Of a stretch of 64,000 nt of DNA, positions 51,101 through 63,287 are shown piece after piece. The notes below the pieces were generated by a model that did no database searches, had not been told where the DNA came from, and saw only the letters and a program-made list of their open reading frames with translations. Made by a program: the position numbers and the translations under genes. The DNA is from Hawksworthiomyces lignivorus (taxonomy: Eukaryota; Ascomycota; Sordariomycetes; Ophiostomatales; Ophiostomataceae), in contig NTMA01000055.1 in NCBI GenBank assembly GCA_002917075.1, positions 214,852 through 278,851 on the forward strand, given 5' to 3'. Position 1 is the first letter of the stretch, and every line of letters begins with the position of its first letter.

Positions 51101-54100
51101 CTAGCTCGTTCGCGTTCGTAGGCTTGTCACTCGCCCAAGACCCAGCCATTTCTTACGCGGCAAAGTATTGCCGGCGTCCTGAGGCTGCGTTTGCTGTGAT
51201 GTTTGTGCCGCTGTTGAATCCTGTTCAGTTGAATCCGGCACCGGACCAGCTTCGTTTGTTGCTGTTGGAGGGAGCGAAGGCGTCAGCGGGCTGGCTGTTG
51301 CTTGCTCGTCTTCGGGAGCGTCCTGGTTCTGAACCTGTTGCAAACCGGATCCAGAATCTACGCTACCTCGGAGGGGATTTCTAGGATTGCGCAAGATGGG
51401 CGGAGGCGTAGAGCTGATTGCTGTGTTTTCGTCATCCAAGTCGCCCCGCCGGATCCTAGAGGGAACCCCAATCGCTGACATTTGGGCGTTGTTCTTTGAC
51501 GACGCCGCGGCCGCGAAAGTTGTCTCGGTTGGTGGCGCGGACGAGGGGGCAGCGGGAGTTGTTGCCGTTGAGCTTGGCTCATGAGAGCCCGACCGACGGA
51601 ACAGGCTCATCACCCGGCTGCGAGAAGTGGTGTTTGAACCTGACGCAGGCGGGTAATGACGCTGCTTCGGCAATGTCGTTTGCTCTTGTTGAGTTGGAGT
51701 CGACTGTGATTGTGGCCGATTATCTTGACTGTTGTTCCGAGACATAGCGATCGAGCCGCTCCCTCCAGCAGTTCCAACTCGGGTCGGGGACCGGCGATTG
51801 TTCTTCGTATTCGGTAGCGCAGAGCTGCCAAGGGATGGCGTCCCGGGAGCTGTGCCATGGCGAGATCCGCTGCGCGATGAAGCACCAATCGAGGCAATCC
51901 CGTGCGCAGACCCAGTATGGGCATGCAGACTTGACCGTCTATGAGGTGGGGGAGGTGGCCCTCCTGGGATGCCGGTCATGCCATAAGGCAGAGGAGACGC
52001 AAGGAGACCGCTATTCGAACCAAATATGCCCGGAGCCGGAGTAGGCAGGGAGTCTCCAAGAGCATCCAACGCTTGGGCTAACGGTGCTGAACCCGCGCCG
52101 CCAGACAAAGAACCGTGGTAGCCCTGGCCACCCAAATGACCGAACATAGCCGTGGTCGCCCAACCGTTGGAAGTCGTAGGAAAGCGGAAGAGATCGGGAG
52201 AGACGCGGCCGTTCTTCCGACCTCGGCTTCGCTGAGTCGGGGCTGGCGGTTGGCCAGTGGGACGGAGACTCTCTCGAAGCCAGTAGTCATGTAGAGAAGC
52301 CGAATCATTTCCGTCGAGATCCATGTCGTCGTCTGAGCTCTCGGAGTCGCCCCAGCCACTGCCACGGCCATGGTGTGAAATAGTCGTCTCATCTGCCGAC
52401 CGTGGCCGGGGTGGAATATTCAGCCGGTTGTCGAAATAGCTAACCTTGCTGCTCATTTCGTGGCGTCTGCTGTCAAAAGCCGTGGTTGACGGAGGATGCG
52501 CGGGAAGATCGCCGACAAACGATTCGAGAGCAGACACTCGCTTCTCGCCACTGCTGGATCGCGACGTAGTTGCTTCCGACAAGGCAAGATAGCTCCGGTC
52601 GTTTGCCAGATCTCTGTCTTGGGAAAGCGTATCGTTTGAATTCTTGTACCGACGGAGAGTAGACGTGGAAATTGTATCGGGTGTAGGTGGTAGGTTTGGG
52701 GTGTTGTTGAGGCTCCCCGAAAAAGGAGCATCGGTCCGGACTCTGCGCAGGGCGTCCTTCTTTTCTTGTCTGGCATAGGACTTTCCGAATTCTTGGGCAC
52801 GGAGGTGTCTAGCCAACGACTCAAGCTCCGCAATGTCTTCTTGGCTGCCTGGTCGTGACGCATCGTTCATCGCCTGCAGAGACTTTTCCATCTTCTCGAG
52901 GCGCTGCAGAGGCGAGTTTGTACCGAGGAATTCAGAGAGATGATGAAAGTTGGTCGGACCATGGTTGATGTGAGCAATCGAGCTCGACCGCTGTTTTCTA
53001 GGTGTTGGTGTTTGAGCGACGCCAGACCGACCCGCGTTGCTCACCGCAGCAGGTGCTGGGTGCGGTGCCGTATTGGCAAGGGCATGTGCAACAACAGAAG
53101 CAGCTGAGGCCTTGGAATTCTCAATGTCTGCCACCGGCTCGGCAGCACTCCGAGGAATATCCGGAACATATGCAACGGGGGACATCGAACGCGGAGGAAT
53201 TGGTGCTGATGTCACAGGCGCCATTTCTTTCTTCTTTCCATATATGCTGAGGAAGGAGCTCTCACTGAGAACACTTAGAGTTGGGCTCGCGATGCGGTTA
53301 GCAGCGTCCCGTAGGTCGATGTCCAGGTTGTCCTCCGACGTCCGTGGCAAACTGACAAAGCTGCCGCCTCGTACGCCCAGGTACACGTTCCGGAGATTCT
53401 CTGTAAGCTCACTCCGCTCGGAAATGAAGCTTGGCATGCGATGAATGCTGTGCATGTCGTCTGGCTTCAATTTCATCTTTGGCGTATCGTCAAATGACGC
53501 TCCGTCAGCTCCTGCATTCTGCAGCGCGGACGAGAGGGCCTGGCGCAGACTAGCATCTGCTGCAAAGAAATGTTCCTTCTCTACTCGCCGGAACGCTTCT
53601 CGCTCACGCAATACCTCCTCCAAGCGAGCTTCAAGCGAGACGATCATAGCAACGGCCTCCTCCACGGCTTTGTCACGCATTTCTAGCTCAGACATAAGTT
53701 TGTCGTTGATTTCGTCCAACTCGCGCTTCTCATTTTCCAGGGTCTCACATCGCTCTTCCAGACTTGTCTGTTTTTCGCGTCTGTGATAAAGCTCCAGCTT
53801 CAAGTCAAAGTTTTGTTTGTGTAGTGTCGTTAATGTCTGTGAGGTCAGTGTTAGTGCAAAAAAAAACTACAGAATACTACTATGAAAGCAATTGATTCCA
53901 AATACGGACCTGCTCCATCTCCTTCAGACCCACTCCCTTCTTCTTGCCGCCGTCCAGATAGCCAGTGCTCGATTTCGGACGGCTAATATCAAATGGGGCT
54001 CTGGCGGGTGAGCTTTGGGTTGCGCGGAGTTCCATGGAAGAAGACATCTTATCGTTGCTTGTTCTACTAGAGCACCGGTCGCTCTCTACTTTCCTCTCCT

Positions 54101-54473
54101 TTAGTAACTTCTCTTGAAGATAACTAGATGTAGCAGTGAGCGACGGCCTTGAATCGCTCGTCCTAAGATCTTCAGCTGAACCGTGCGGTGGACGAAAGCG
54201 CGACGACTCAGTGCTGCTGCTCGGCGCGGGAGACGCTCGCTTTGTCACGCCGTTCTGAAAGCGGTGGACGAGATGTGACGTTTGTTGCGGCTGCGCCTGC
54301 TGTAGCGGTGGTTGTGGTGAAGGAGTCAAGTTCGACATCGAACGGTCTGAAGTTTGCGCAGACATTCGGGAATCAGAGACGGCGGTACTTGATCGCGAGG
54401 GTGCGCGTGTATAAGAGGGGCGGCGAGAACGTTCCCGCGCGCTGGGCAGGTTGACTGATAAAGGTGTCTCCAT
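51101..54473 (-). CDS. Centrosomin N-terminal motif 1 (Cnn_1N) protein, probable microtubule-organising-centre factor
   Basis: Two exons, 53910-54473 and 51101-53836, encode 1099 residues; the intron (GTCCGT donor, CTCACAG acceptor) joins as KEMEQ|TLTTLHKQNFDL. Residues 1-175 are Ser/Pro/Arg-rich and disordered (start METPLSVNLPSARERSRR). The Cnn_1N motif (about 180-210, GVGLKEMEQTLTTLHKQNFD then LKLELYHRREKQ) leads into a coiled coil to about 280 (LEERCETLENEKRELDEIND, EEAVAMIVSLEARLEEV). The remaining ~800 residues are low-complexity Ser/Pro/Thr/Asn-rich and end KKWLGLGRVTSLRTRTS. Cnn_1N recruits gamma-tubulin complexes to spindle pole bodies or septal organising centres in ApsB/Mto1/Pcp1. 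This protein has a much shorter coiled coil than those and is probably a distinct filamentous-fungal paralogue. Confidence 0.83.
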
Positions 54474-57400
54474 GGCGGGTGGCGAGGAAAAAGGGGCGGA
54501 GGAAGGGGTAGGCCAGAGGCAAGGTGAGCAAAAGAGACCAAAAAAAAAAAAGGGAAAAAAAGAAAACCAGGTATCCGCCTTCTTCAGGTTCAGCTGTACG
54601 AAACAGATCAACAGGTGGTTGGCTCTTGACGGCGGGTTCTTCTGTTCCGCTGGCTTCTGTCTAGACGTGAATTGTCTCGCCTGTGCAAGTCGTCAGACGG
54701 CAGCTCCGCATCGCACGACTCATGGGATCCTGGTGAACGCTTCTTGGGCGTACACAGCAAGCGGTGAAGGCAAGTCTAGTAATTCGCGCGTCTGCAGGCG
54801 AGTGTAGATCGAGTCAGGCAATGCGGGAGAAGGGGAAAACAAATTTAACAAAAACAATAATTGACCAAAGAAAACAAAGAAAATAGCAAAAACGCGGAGG
54901 GTATACTGCGGCAGGAAGACGCAGGGTAAGATGAAGCTAATGAATGTACCAGTTCCTCCAAGAGTTACCAAGCATGCAGCATCTGCATGGAAAGGGAGGA
55001 GAAAATAAAGAAAAGACCAGGAGTTGGGATATTCACCTCGGGATGAGGAAGAGGAAAAGGAGGGAAAACGAATATATGGCAAAGAGAGTCCCGACTCCTG
55101 GTTGGCCTAGTTTGGCGTGGGACTTCGATCAACTTCACGCTATTATTATCGATAATGGGAAGCGGAAGCAATGCCGGCGGTGGTAACTGCTAAAGTTTTG
55201 GGGGGGTACGGCCAGGGGTTAGAGACAAGGTGGGTGTGAAGGTGGATGAGAGGGCAAAGAGACACACCCTTGATGTTTTCCGTGGAGCGTTGTGCCTGGA
55301 AGTGGTAAGGCACGCAGTGAAAGGTGTGGCAGATGGGACGGTAGAAGGGGGGTGCGCTTTGGGCTCGTTCTTAGCTGACTTGCTGTAACAAGGAAGAATA
55401 GGTCGATTCTCTCGTCTTAATACCAGTATCCTGGTTTCTCACTGAGATCTGCGACAGTGAAGTATGCGCAGTAGGGAAGCCAGCAGTTGTGAGGTTTGCT
55501 TTGTGGTGTGAACGATGTGTAGAACGTGAGTATATGTAGTACGTGCGTGGTTTGTTGATAGTCGAACAAGAAAGGAAGACAAGAGGGGAGAGGTGAAAGA
55601 ATCTTTTTTTGCGTCGAAGCCAAAGGAAGCCGCAAGAGAATGTCGCCAGTCAATTGCCTTCCGCCGTCTGTTGACTAGAAGTTTGTTGTCGAAATTGCGA
55701 CAAGTTAGAGATTCGTTAGGCAACGCATTCCAGAGAGATCACCGCAAGAGAACGTCGAAAAGGAGACACATGGAAGGTTGTCGTCGTTTGTATGTCTCAG
55801 TTCGTCCGGATCTAACAAATTTCTTGGTATGTAAGGCGTCGGTCAAATTTTGCTCAGATTTCGGCGGGGCTTGACAGATTTCCTCTGCTTGTTTCTCGTT
55901 TCTCGTTTGCCGTTTCTCGTTTCTTGTTTCTCGTCTCCGCCGACGTCTGTTTTTTATTACCTTGCTTGCCCGGGGGATCAGGGGCCGTTGCTAAGGCGTT
56001 GATCAAGATTCAAGAGGGGAATGAGTAATATGGAGTGTGATTGATTCGTCTCCAAGTGTCTTACGTACGTGCAATACTTTATGTATATGAAACTCAGCAG
56101 CTGCCATGCAAGATACGAAGCAGCCGTAACGAAGCAATTTTCATGAGAGTGGAGAGTGGAGAGTGGAGAATTCAAGAGCTCAGAGTTTGTACGGAGTACG
56201 ATAGAGGAAAGAGTGGGATGAACAAGACATCTTACGTTGCAGTGAGGAAAGAGTGGAGGTCCTCCCCAAATCATAGAAACTGAGACAGTTGCCTACCCAC
56301 GCTCTCATTCGCATTGCGCGCCGCGAAAGACACCGTCTGGTGCGGTTTCTTTCGCTAGAAACGGGAACTCCCATCGCCGTTTTACTCAAGCCTTTTACGT
56401 GAGCCGTCATTGACCGGTGCCCTATTGCTTACTCGCTACGACATACTCATATGTAATACGCTAAAAACATAGGGCTTTCCATTCGTACAAGTATACGAGA
56501 GATGTCTCCTTTACTCTATCCAAGTTGCCCCTTCCCCCCTTTTCATCTTGCTCACCCTTACTATGTCATAGTTTGTAACGGCTCCAAGGGACGCTAACGG
56601 CGCTAGTAGCAAAGCCACTCCAGCGGCCAACTAGGGGAGTAGCAGCTGTTGCCGTTCTCTGGCGCAGCCTTAATAACAATAATATGGATGGCCCCTCTTA
56701 ATATTGAGATGTATATTTCGCGTGCGAGCTAGCATATTTAGTACCCGCGCCTTACTGTTTTAGCGCAGGCTTTCCTAGATAGACCATCGCGTCTAGCTCA
56801 TATGGCAGTTGCCTTCTTTGGCCTTTTTTTTTTTTTTTTTTTTTAAACGACATGTTTGCAGACTGCCCATATGGCTATGGCTATGAGAGAAGAAAATGAG
56901 CACGCATATGCACACATATACACACATAAGGCGGTTCGCCGTGTGTTTGCAGCTGCATCACTTCTCATGCCTCTCTTATTTACTGCGCAGCTCTCTTCAC
57001 CCAACTAAATAATCCCGTCGCACGCGGCTCCTCACATCACCTCTTTCGAATCGAGATCCTGCGCGCAATTCCGTGGGTTTCTATGCAGAGAAACAGGCTT
57101 CAAATGTTTGGTTGTTGCTGCCCGATATATGTACGAATACGTCAGGCAAACATCCCCTCGGCTAAGTGTGCAGCTTGCTTGCCATATCAACTGCAGTATC
57201 GTAGCAATCGCGAAAGAGCAGCAGGAAAATACAAGTACGTCGATGGCTTACAGCGTTGCTTTCGGCTGTTGACCTTCTGTTTCAATCCCTTGCAAGGATA
57301 TCTGGGGGAGAACACAGAAAAGTGGGCAACGACACAGATACAGCTGAGCAAAAGACACAGCCCGAAACCCAATCATTAGGGGAATCGATTGAAAATATGA

Positions 57401-60400
57401 TGGACCCTTTATTCTTTGTGTAAATAAATGCACCGCATGCTCTCCACCTTTTAGTTACCTCGTTGGTTTTTGTTTCTACCTGGCTTCATGGATGAATACA
57501 CTTTTCTTACGGAACGTGTATGCATATTTCAGAGTGGTATTCGCACGGCGCAGAGCGGTTTTGACAAGCGTCAGAAAGGGAACATCCCTGCTGTTAAATA
57601 GCGGCTCCGTCTCTGGGTCCAGTGCAGTGGCCCGGTTGCCGTCAGTGGGTCGATGGAGACCCCGTGAAAAAAAAGCTCTGTTCAAATTAACGTATGTACC
57701 TTTCATACTTTCTGCGCCGCAGAGAGTACCACCATAATAAAAGCAAAAGAAAAACAGGAAAAAGGGGCTCGGGCCTCCACAAGTCTCGGACAGGGGAGAC
57801 GGGCAAACAACGGTGATTCGCCCAAGCTCTCCAGGGTTGAGATTACCGATGTGACCGTACGGAGTGTGAACTAGCTCTGTTTTCCTCCTGTCTTTTGGCC
57901 CTATTTTCTTTTTGCTCCAAGGCCGAAGTTTCTGTTCCTCTTTTGCTCAGTTTAATTAAAACGCGAAATCCGGTCCTTTTTCCTTCGTGATGGTTTTTCT
58001 CTCACTGCGACGCGTCTCCAAAAGGGACAAAGTTAAAGTGGAATACGACCCTGAATGACCGCATGGTGCTTCAGTCGTGCCCATTCCTGTCGTTACATTG
58101 ACTTTCTTGACTCTCGTCCTCTTTTCTCTTCTTTATCCTGCGTATAGAGCCCTGTAAAACGGAAAAGATAGAGACGCGTGATCCAGAGTTTCATTTCTCT
58201 CTGCCCCTCTCCTCTCAACCGCCAGTCCCGCGTAGAGACTTCCGCGCCTCTATGTAAGGACCGCAGCTGCATCGATGTTGGTTGTTGGCTGCCCAATTGA
58301 GCTTCCTCTTCTATTCCGTCTCTGCTCCTACAGCGGTCTCCGTAGGTGGTCGGAAAGCCTACTCACCGGCCTGGAAGCCTTGACCGTTTTGTCTATGCTT
58401 AAAATATCTCAATTTTCGACGAAGGAATCGCTACAAGGAACAGGCACACCTCCCCGCTCTCCTATTTTCAGAACGCAAAGGCATACCAGGGGAGAGTGAG
58501 TGGCTAGTGCTGTGTGGCTTTTGCCTCCAGCAACCCCCCGGTAGCAAATGTCATCAGAGAATTTTTTCTTTCTTTTCCAGCGCAGAACAATCTTGTATAA
58601 ATTGCGGGTACCACAAAGGAAAGGAAAAGAAAGGGAGAAAGTGACTTATTATTCCTATGGCTAGCAAGATCTCCCCCCGTAAGTCTAATTAGATCGTCTT
58701 TCAGATGCGTGTGGGATGCTCTGTATGCCACCGCGACCACAGAAAGAGGCGGTCAACAATGATGCCGCAGAAATATCTCACCATACATGTAAGGAGAAGC
58801 ACGACTCTGTAGATTTATAGGGAGAGCAAAGAAAGAGGATCGCAGGCTACCAGCACCAGTGATCTCCGCTCAATGCAAGTTGATGCAAGAGATACAAGGG
58901 AGACAAACGAACCGCATTGGAAAGAAGCGCATCCTATTCCGGGAGCTCCGGTGCAGGTTCATTGGGTGTTGCAGCATCCTTATTTCTCTTCCTATTTTGA
59001 CCACCCTGCAGTGCTCGCTTCTGCGTATTTGTCTCGATACTGTCCTCTGTTTACTTAGCTTTGTCTTCTTTTCTGGTCTTTCTTTCTTTCTTTTCTTTCT
59101 TTTTTCTGTTTCCAATTTGTATAGCTCTCCGTGCCCCCTTGCAGTTTGTCTCGGTGGATTGCGCTGTCATCTACTCCGAATGGAGAAGACGCTCTCTCCA
59201 GCTTCCAGTCATCCGGGAGGGCGGAACCCGATTTGCCCCAAGCGCCTTAAAGAATAAGAAATATCTAGCCGAAACAGAAACACAATAAGTAGCAGAGTCA
59301 GGAAAAACAAAGCTGAGCAATAGTTCAGGGAAAGCAAAAAAGAAAGCAAGTGACATGCAAAGGACGATAGCGCTCTGCGACTTAAAGACAGGTCACAGAC
59401 CAAAAGGACAGCAAAACAAGAAAAGACCGCATCTTGGTCCAAGCTGCCTAGAAATCGCCTTATGCATGCGCTTACACTTTGTTCACCAATGCGATCGATC
59501 ATAGCAGTAGGTTAAAAAATATAAAAAGCAAAATATGAAAAGAAAAGCGGGTGGGCTCGTGGAAGCCTGCAGTCCAAGCTGCCAGAGCGGCGTTGGAGGC
59601 ACGCCAATCGTAGAATTTCGTGAAAACGGCCAGCCGAAATGGATTGATACTGTTGCGACATCCCATAAACCTCCGAGAGTTTGAACAGTTTGCTACCTAT
59701 TCTCCGATCACCATAAAAATGTGGCTGGGAGAGCTGAAAGTGTTGCAAGCGCCTCGTTCATTCAACAAGAACCTCTCCTTCTCTCACTATGGTAAAAGGT
59801 GGGAATGGCGAGGGCACGCACCGCTTTAGGAGCTTTGTGCCATTGTAACGGTGAACGATGGTTTCTGCAAGGCATTCATGACCGCCATTACAAATAAGCA
59901 TACGGACTAACACGGATGATGCGATGCACACGGAGGAAAACCGTGACCGCCTGCGAACGGACCAGTTCGCAGAGCGGGACTGAGCAACTCCTCCTGCCGC
60001 TGGTGCGCAAAGATTGGTTACCGCAACACGACGGGTCCAGATCCGACCATCAACGCGAGTACAAATGTGTCCTCTGTATTTAGTAAAATGAGAAGAGAAC
60101 AGGAAACATAGCAGTTACATTGCGCTGGCGATGTCGGCACTTCTATGGTTTGCTTGTGTTACATATTTTGCGCAGACTCTTTTGGAGCTACTATGTGCAG
60201 TGGTATATGATGCTGCTGGGAAAGAAGAGCATCTTCCATGGGTTCAGAAAATTTTAAATGGGAGTCTGTCACGGCCAGCAACAGTTTCTATCAAAACATC
60301 CAACGCGAGACGCTACTCCTTGACACCTCACAGAAGGACTTTTCCCTGCTCATTAGACATATTATCATTTAAAAAGATGAGAGATGAAATTACCGAGAAA

Positions 60401-60698
60401 ATGCCCACGACAGAAGCGACTAGCATCTAATCATGTTCACCATGTTTTGCCCACAGTATATAAACCAGATAATCGCATGCCCATTACAAACAAATGCGCT
60501 ACAAACCAAAAGCTCAATGAAGCCGCCCATCCGTCCAAATATTCCCCTTGCTACAAGAAACAGAGGCCATGAAAAACAAAACAAGGGAAAACTGGAGAAA
60601 TTAGTATAGATTTTAATATCCAGATACTGATGTATGTCATTGGTGTGCCAGAATATAATCAATCCTTAGGCAGTATCATGGTTTATCCCATTCGCCGG
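54474..60698. other. 6.2-kb region without an identified gene
   Basis: It lies upstream of the Cnn_1N gene and downstream of the second Zn2Cys6 gene. The first 0.9 kb is the purine/pyrimidine-skewed promoter and leader. Beyond that I found only short ORFs (for example 57083-57379 and 60131-60430 on +, 57476-57706 on -) without coding-like codon use, splice support or recognisable family. It contains a T-run near 56826-56844, small tandem repeats at 55891-55932 and about 56145-56170, and AC/AT dinucleotide-like DNA near 56900-56930. Confidence 0.45.
55891..55932. repeat. 7-bp tandem repeat GTTTCTC, six copies
   Basis: Six consecutive heptamers read GTTTCTC, GTTTCTC, GTTTGCC, GTTTCTC, GTTTCTT, GTTTCTC. 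A simple microsatellite in intergenic DNA. Confidence 0.85.
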
Positions 60699-63287
60699 TC
60701 AGGACGCCATATGAGTCTGGAGAATGTCGTCACTCGTAGAGGTTTCCTCCTCAAGAGGATAGTGTGAAGGAGGAAGACTCTGGAAGCCTCTCAAATAAAT
60801 TCCTTGTGCTGTCTGCTGTTCACTCGTTAAGCTGCTGTAGCTTCCGTTGCGGCTGAGACCACCCGTGGACCCGAATGCATCACTACCGATTGCAAAGCCG
60901 GTCGTCGTAGGGCTTATTGTTCCGTCGTCATAAGGCACTTGGTCAGCCGAGGGTCCCGAAACCGCTGCCGTTGCCGACACAGCAGGCTCGTCTGTTATTT
61001 CGCCCAGCACACTACCAACGATACTGTTTGATCCGCTGAGGGGGATGTCGTCTCGGCGCCAATATGACGATGGCGCAAATTCGGGTGACGAAGGGGACGA
61101 TAGAGACGGAGAGAGAGCCATACGCATGCCGCCAGTCTGCTCGTTGGCAAACATGAGCAGCCTCTCGGCATACTGCGTGCGGCTGTTGGGACTCGCGCTC
61201 AGCGTGCGCACAAAAAACTCCAGGGGGTCCACCGAGTAGGACAAGCGACCAACGCCAAGCACGCCTAGGTCGGAGGCGCCTGCAAAGTCCATGCCCATGG
61301 TGGCGCTGGCACCGGCGAGATTCGTCATGTCGCATGCCTGCAGCACATTCATCGACCAGGTACCAATCTCGAAGATTTTCTCAAAGATGCCCATGCCGTG
61401 GACCTCGATGGCCAGGGGTGGCAAGCTTTGAATCACGGCAGCCGTGCGGCTGGCAATCGTGAGGGGGAAGGCAAAGCGCATGCTTTCGTCTGCTGCTGTC
61501 CAAGACAGGAGCTGTTGACGGAAGGATGATTGCCACACAATCAGCCGAAGCCACTGCTGCGTTATCAGCAAATCCGCTTTCTGAATATCGGTTGTCTCCG
61601 GTTCTGGCTCGGGATCGGCCTCTTTCTCGGCCGCCGTGTTCAGCTGCGCCGTCGTCGCATCGTTGACCGTAGCATTGTCGGTCGACGAATTTGGTGATGA
61701 TGTAACTTCCATGCCGCTTGGGGAGAGGTCCTCGGGGGTGTGGCTCGCGGTCGATACTGTGTGGGCTCGTGAGGCATTGTGACTGCGATTGCGGGCGAGG
61801 AACGGGGGTGGCAAAGCAAGCAGGCTCTGGAGAGCTAAATACGTAGTAGCTGTGACCCGAGGATCTGAGCCTTCGTTCCAAGCATTTACAAAGGACTCAT
61901 CTAGCGGCACATATGAGCTGATCAGCTGGAGAAACCCTGAATGGATCTCAGGTGCCTCGTATGGGTGGCGAGTCGTCGGCAAGGAAGGCGTCTTCTTGAG
62001 TGTGATTGGTTTGCTTCGTAGGATAGCAAACGATCTAATTCACAATTATGTTAGTCTTTGAGTGTTGACAGAACACAAAGAGAGGACACGTACCGCTCTG
62101 TGACAAAAAGCTGCCAGAAGACCCGTTGGCGACACAGTTTCTCTGCAGGATCTAAGCCAACATAGGATGCGTCGTCGTGTAAGAGCAGCTCCTGAGCCAG
62201 GGTCAAGGCCTCTCGGAGATAGAGCCACGACTTTCGGTTCTGGTTAATCTCGAAGAACGATGTAGAGAGCCAGAACGAGGATATGACGGCATGAAGGGAA
62301 GAGTCGTTGTAGAAATCGTAAGACTGGCGGGCTGAAATGCACTCGTCGAGGAAAAAGCGGCCGGCACTCTCCCACGACGGGGTGGGCGCGTCGGCTGTGA
62401 TATTTTGTCCGGACATGTGAAAGCATGTAAGCGCACAGAGCGCGAAGAGGTAGTTTCGGTCCGAAAAGGAGAGCTCTGTGATGGAGCGAGAACTGCTTAT
62501 CATTGCGCGCACAGCAGGCATGTACGGGAGGGGCATGATGGGGTAGATATGTTCGTAGTAGAGCTCGGTGCACCGCGGCATGAGGTACATATAGCTGCGT
62601 GTCGTTGGCCGGTACTGCTCGGTGGAGAAGGCGCCGCCGGGTTCGGGGGCGTGTCGGGGATCCGAGGAGACTTTCTGCCATGATATGTCGGACGGGGGAG
62701 GTGGCGTGAACGGCCTTGATGGGAGGGACGCCGTTATGGCATTTGCTCTACGTGAATGATATGTAAGCGGCTGAGAGACTAGGAAGAATAGGGGATACAC
62801 ATAAGCGATGGGCTCTCTTACAAGTCGATGCTGCTCTCTCGGCTGTGTTTGCTGCTAGGGTTGTCTACCGAGAATCGCTCTCGGAGCTCGTTAATGACCC
62901 GGCCGCGTCCGCGCTTGGGTCCGCGTTTTAGCGGGACATGGTCTCGCTTGCACACCAAAGACGCATTGATGCACGGCTGGCAGGGGAGCTTGCCGTCGCA
63001 GCGGATTCCTGGGAGATCATAAGCATGTGAAAGGAAAACTCAAGGTGGGGGTGCGAGGGGCCCAGAAGTGATAACTCACGCCTTCGTCGGCAGTGGTCGC
63101 AGACTGTCCGCTTAGGCTGCGTCGGATTAGGCAGTCCCAGATTAGCGCCGGTGGTGGCGCCATCAGCAGCAGTTGCAACATTGGCAGAGGGAGCGGCAAA
63201 GCCGTTCTCTGGTGATGGGGGCAGGGATGGAGGCAGCGACGGCACCGACGGGAGGATGGTGTCATAGCCACCGTCTTCGGTCTTCAT
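60699..63287 (-). CDS. Zn2Cys6 transcription factor, fungal-specific domain (sugar-regulator-like)
   Basis: Four exons, 63080-63287, 62822-63008, 62094-62747 and 60699-62034, join in phase to 794 residues. Start MKTEDGGYDTILPSVPSLPP, a Pro/Ser/Ala-rich N-terminus. The zinc cluster is split by intron 1 and restored as Cys 63, 66, 73, 79, 82, 89 (TVCDHCRRRRIRCDGKLPCQ ... PCINASLVC), followed by the basic linker VPLKRGPKRGRGRVINELRE. This KRGPKRGRG linker recalls AmyR/Suc1-type regulators of maltose, starch or sucrose use. The regulatory domain runs about 150-400, with YYEHIYPIMPLPYMP, NYLFALCALTCFHMSGQ, NRKSWLYLREALTLAQEL, CRQRVFWQLFVTERSFAILR and SKPITLKKTPSLP. The C-terminus is Ser/Pro/Thr-rich with acidic patches. 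Intron donors are GTGAGT, GTAAGA and GTACGT. The target is not known; the sugar link is an inference from the linker. Confidence 0.88.

Noticed and set aside
57083..57379. 98-codon ATG-led ORF on the plus strand in the 6.2-kb gap.
   Set aside because: No coding-like codon bias, no splice support and no recognisable motif.
60131..60430. 99-codon ATG-led ORF with a hydrophobic N-terminus (MSALLWFACVTYFAQTLLEL).
   Set aside because: Resembles a signal peptide by chance; the rest is basic and AT-rich without family features.
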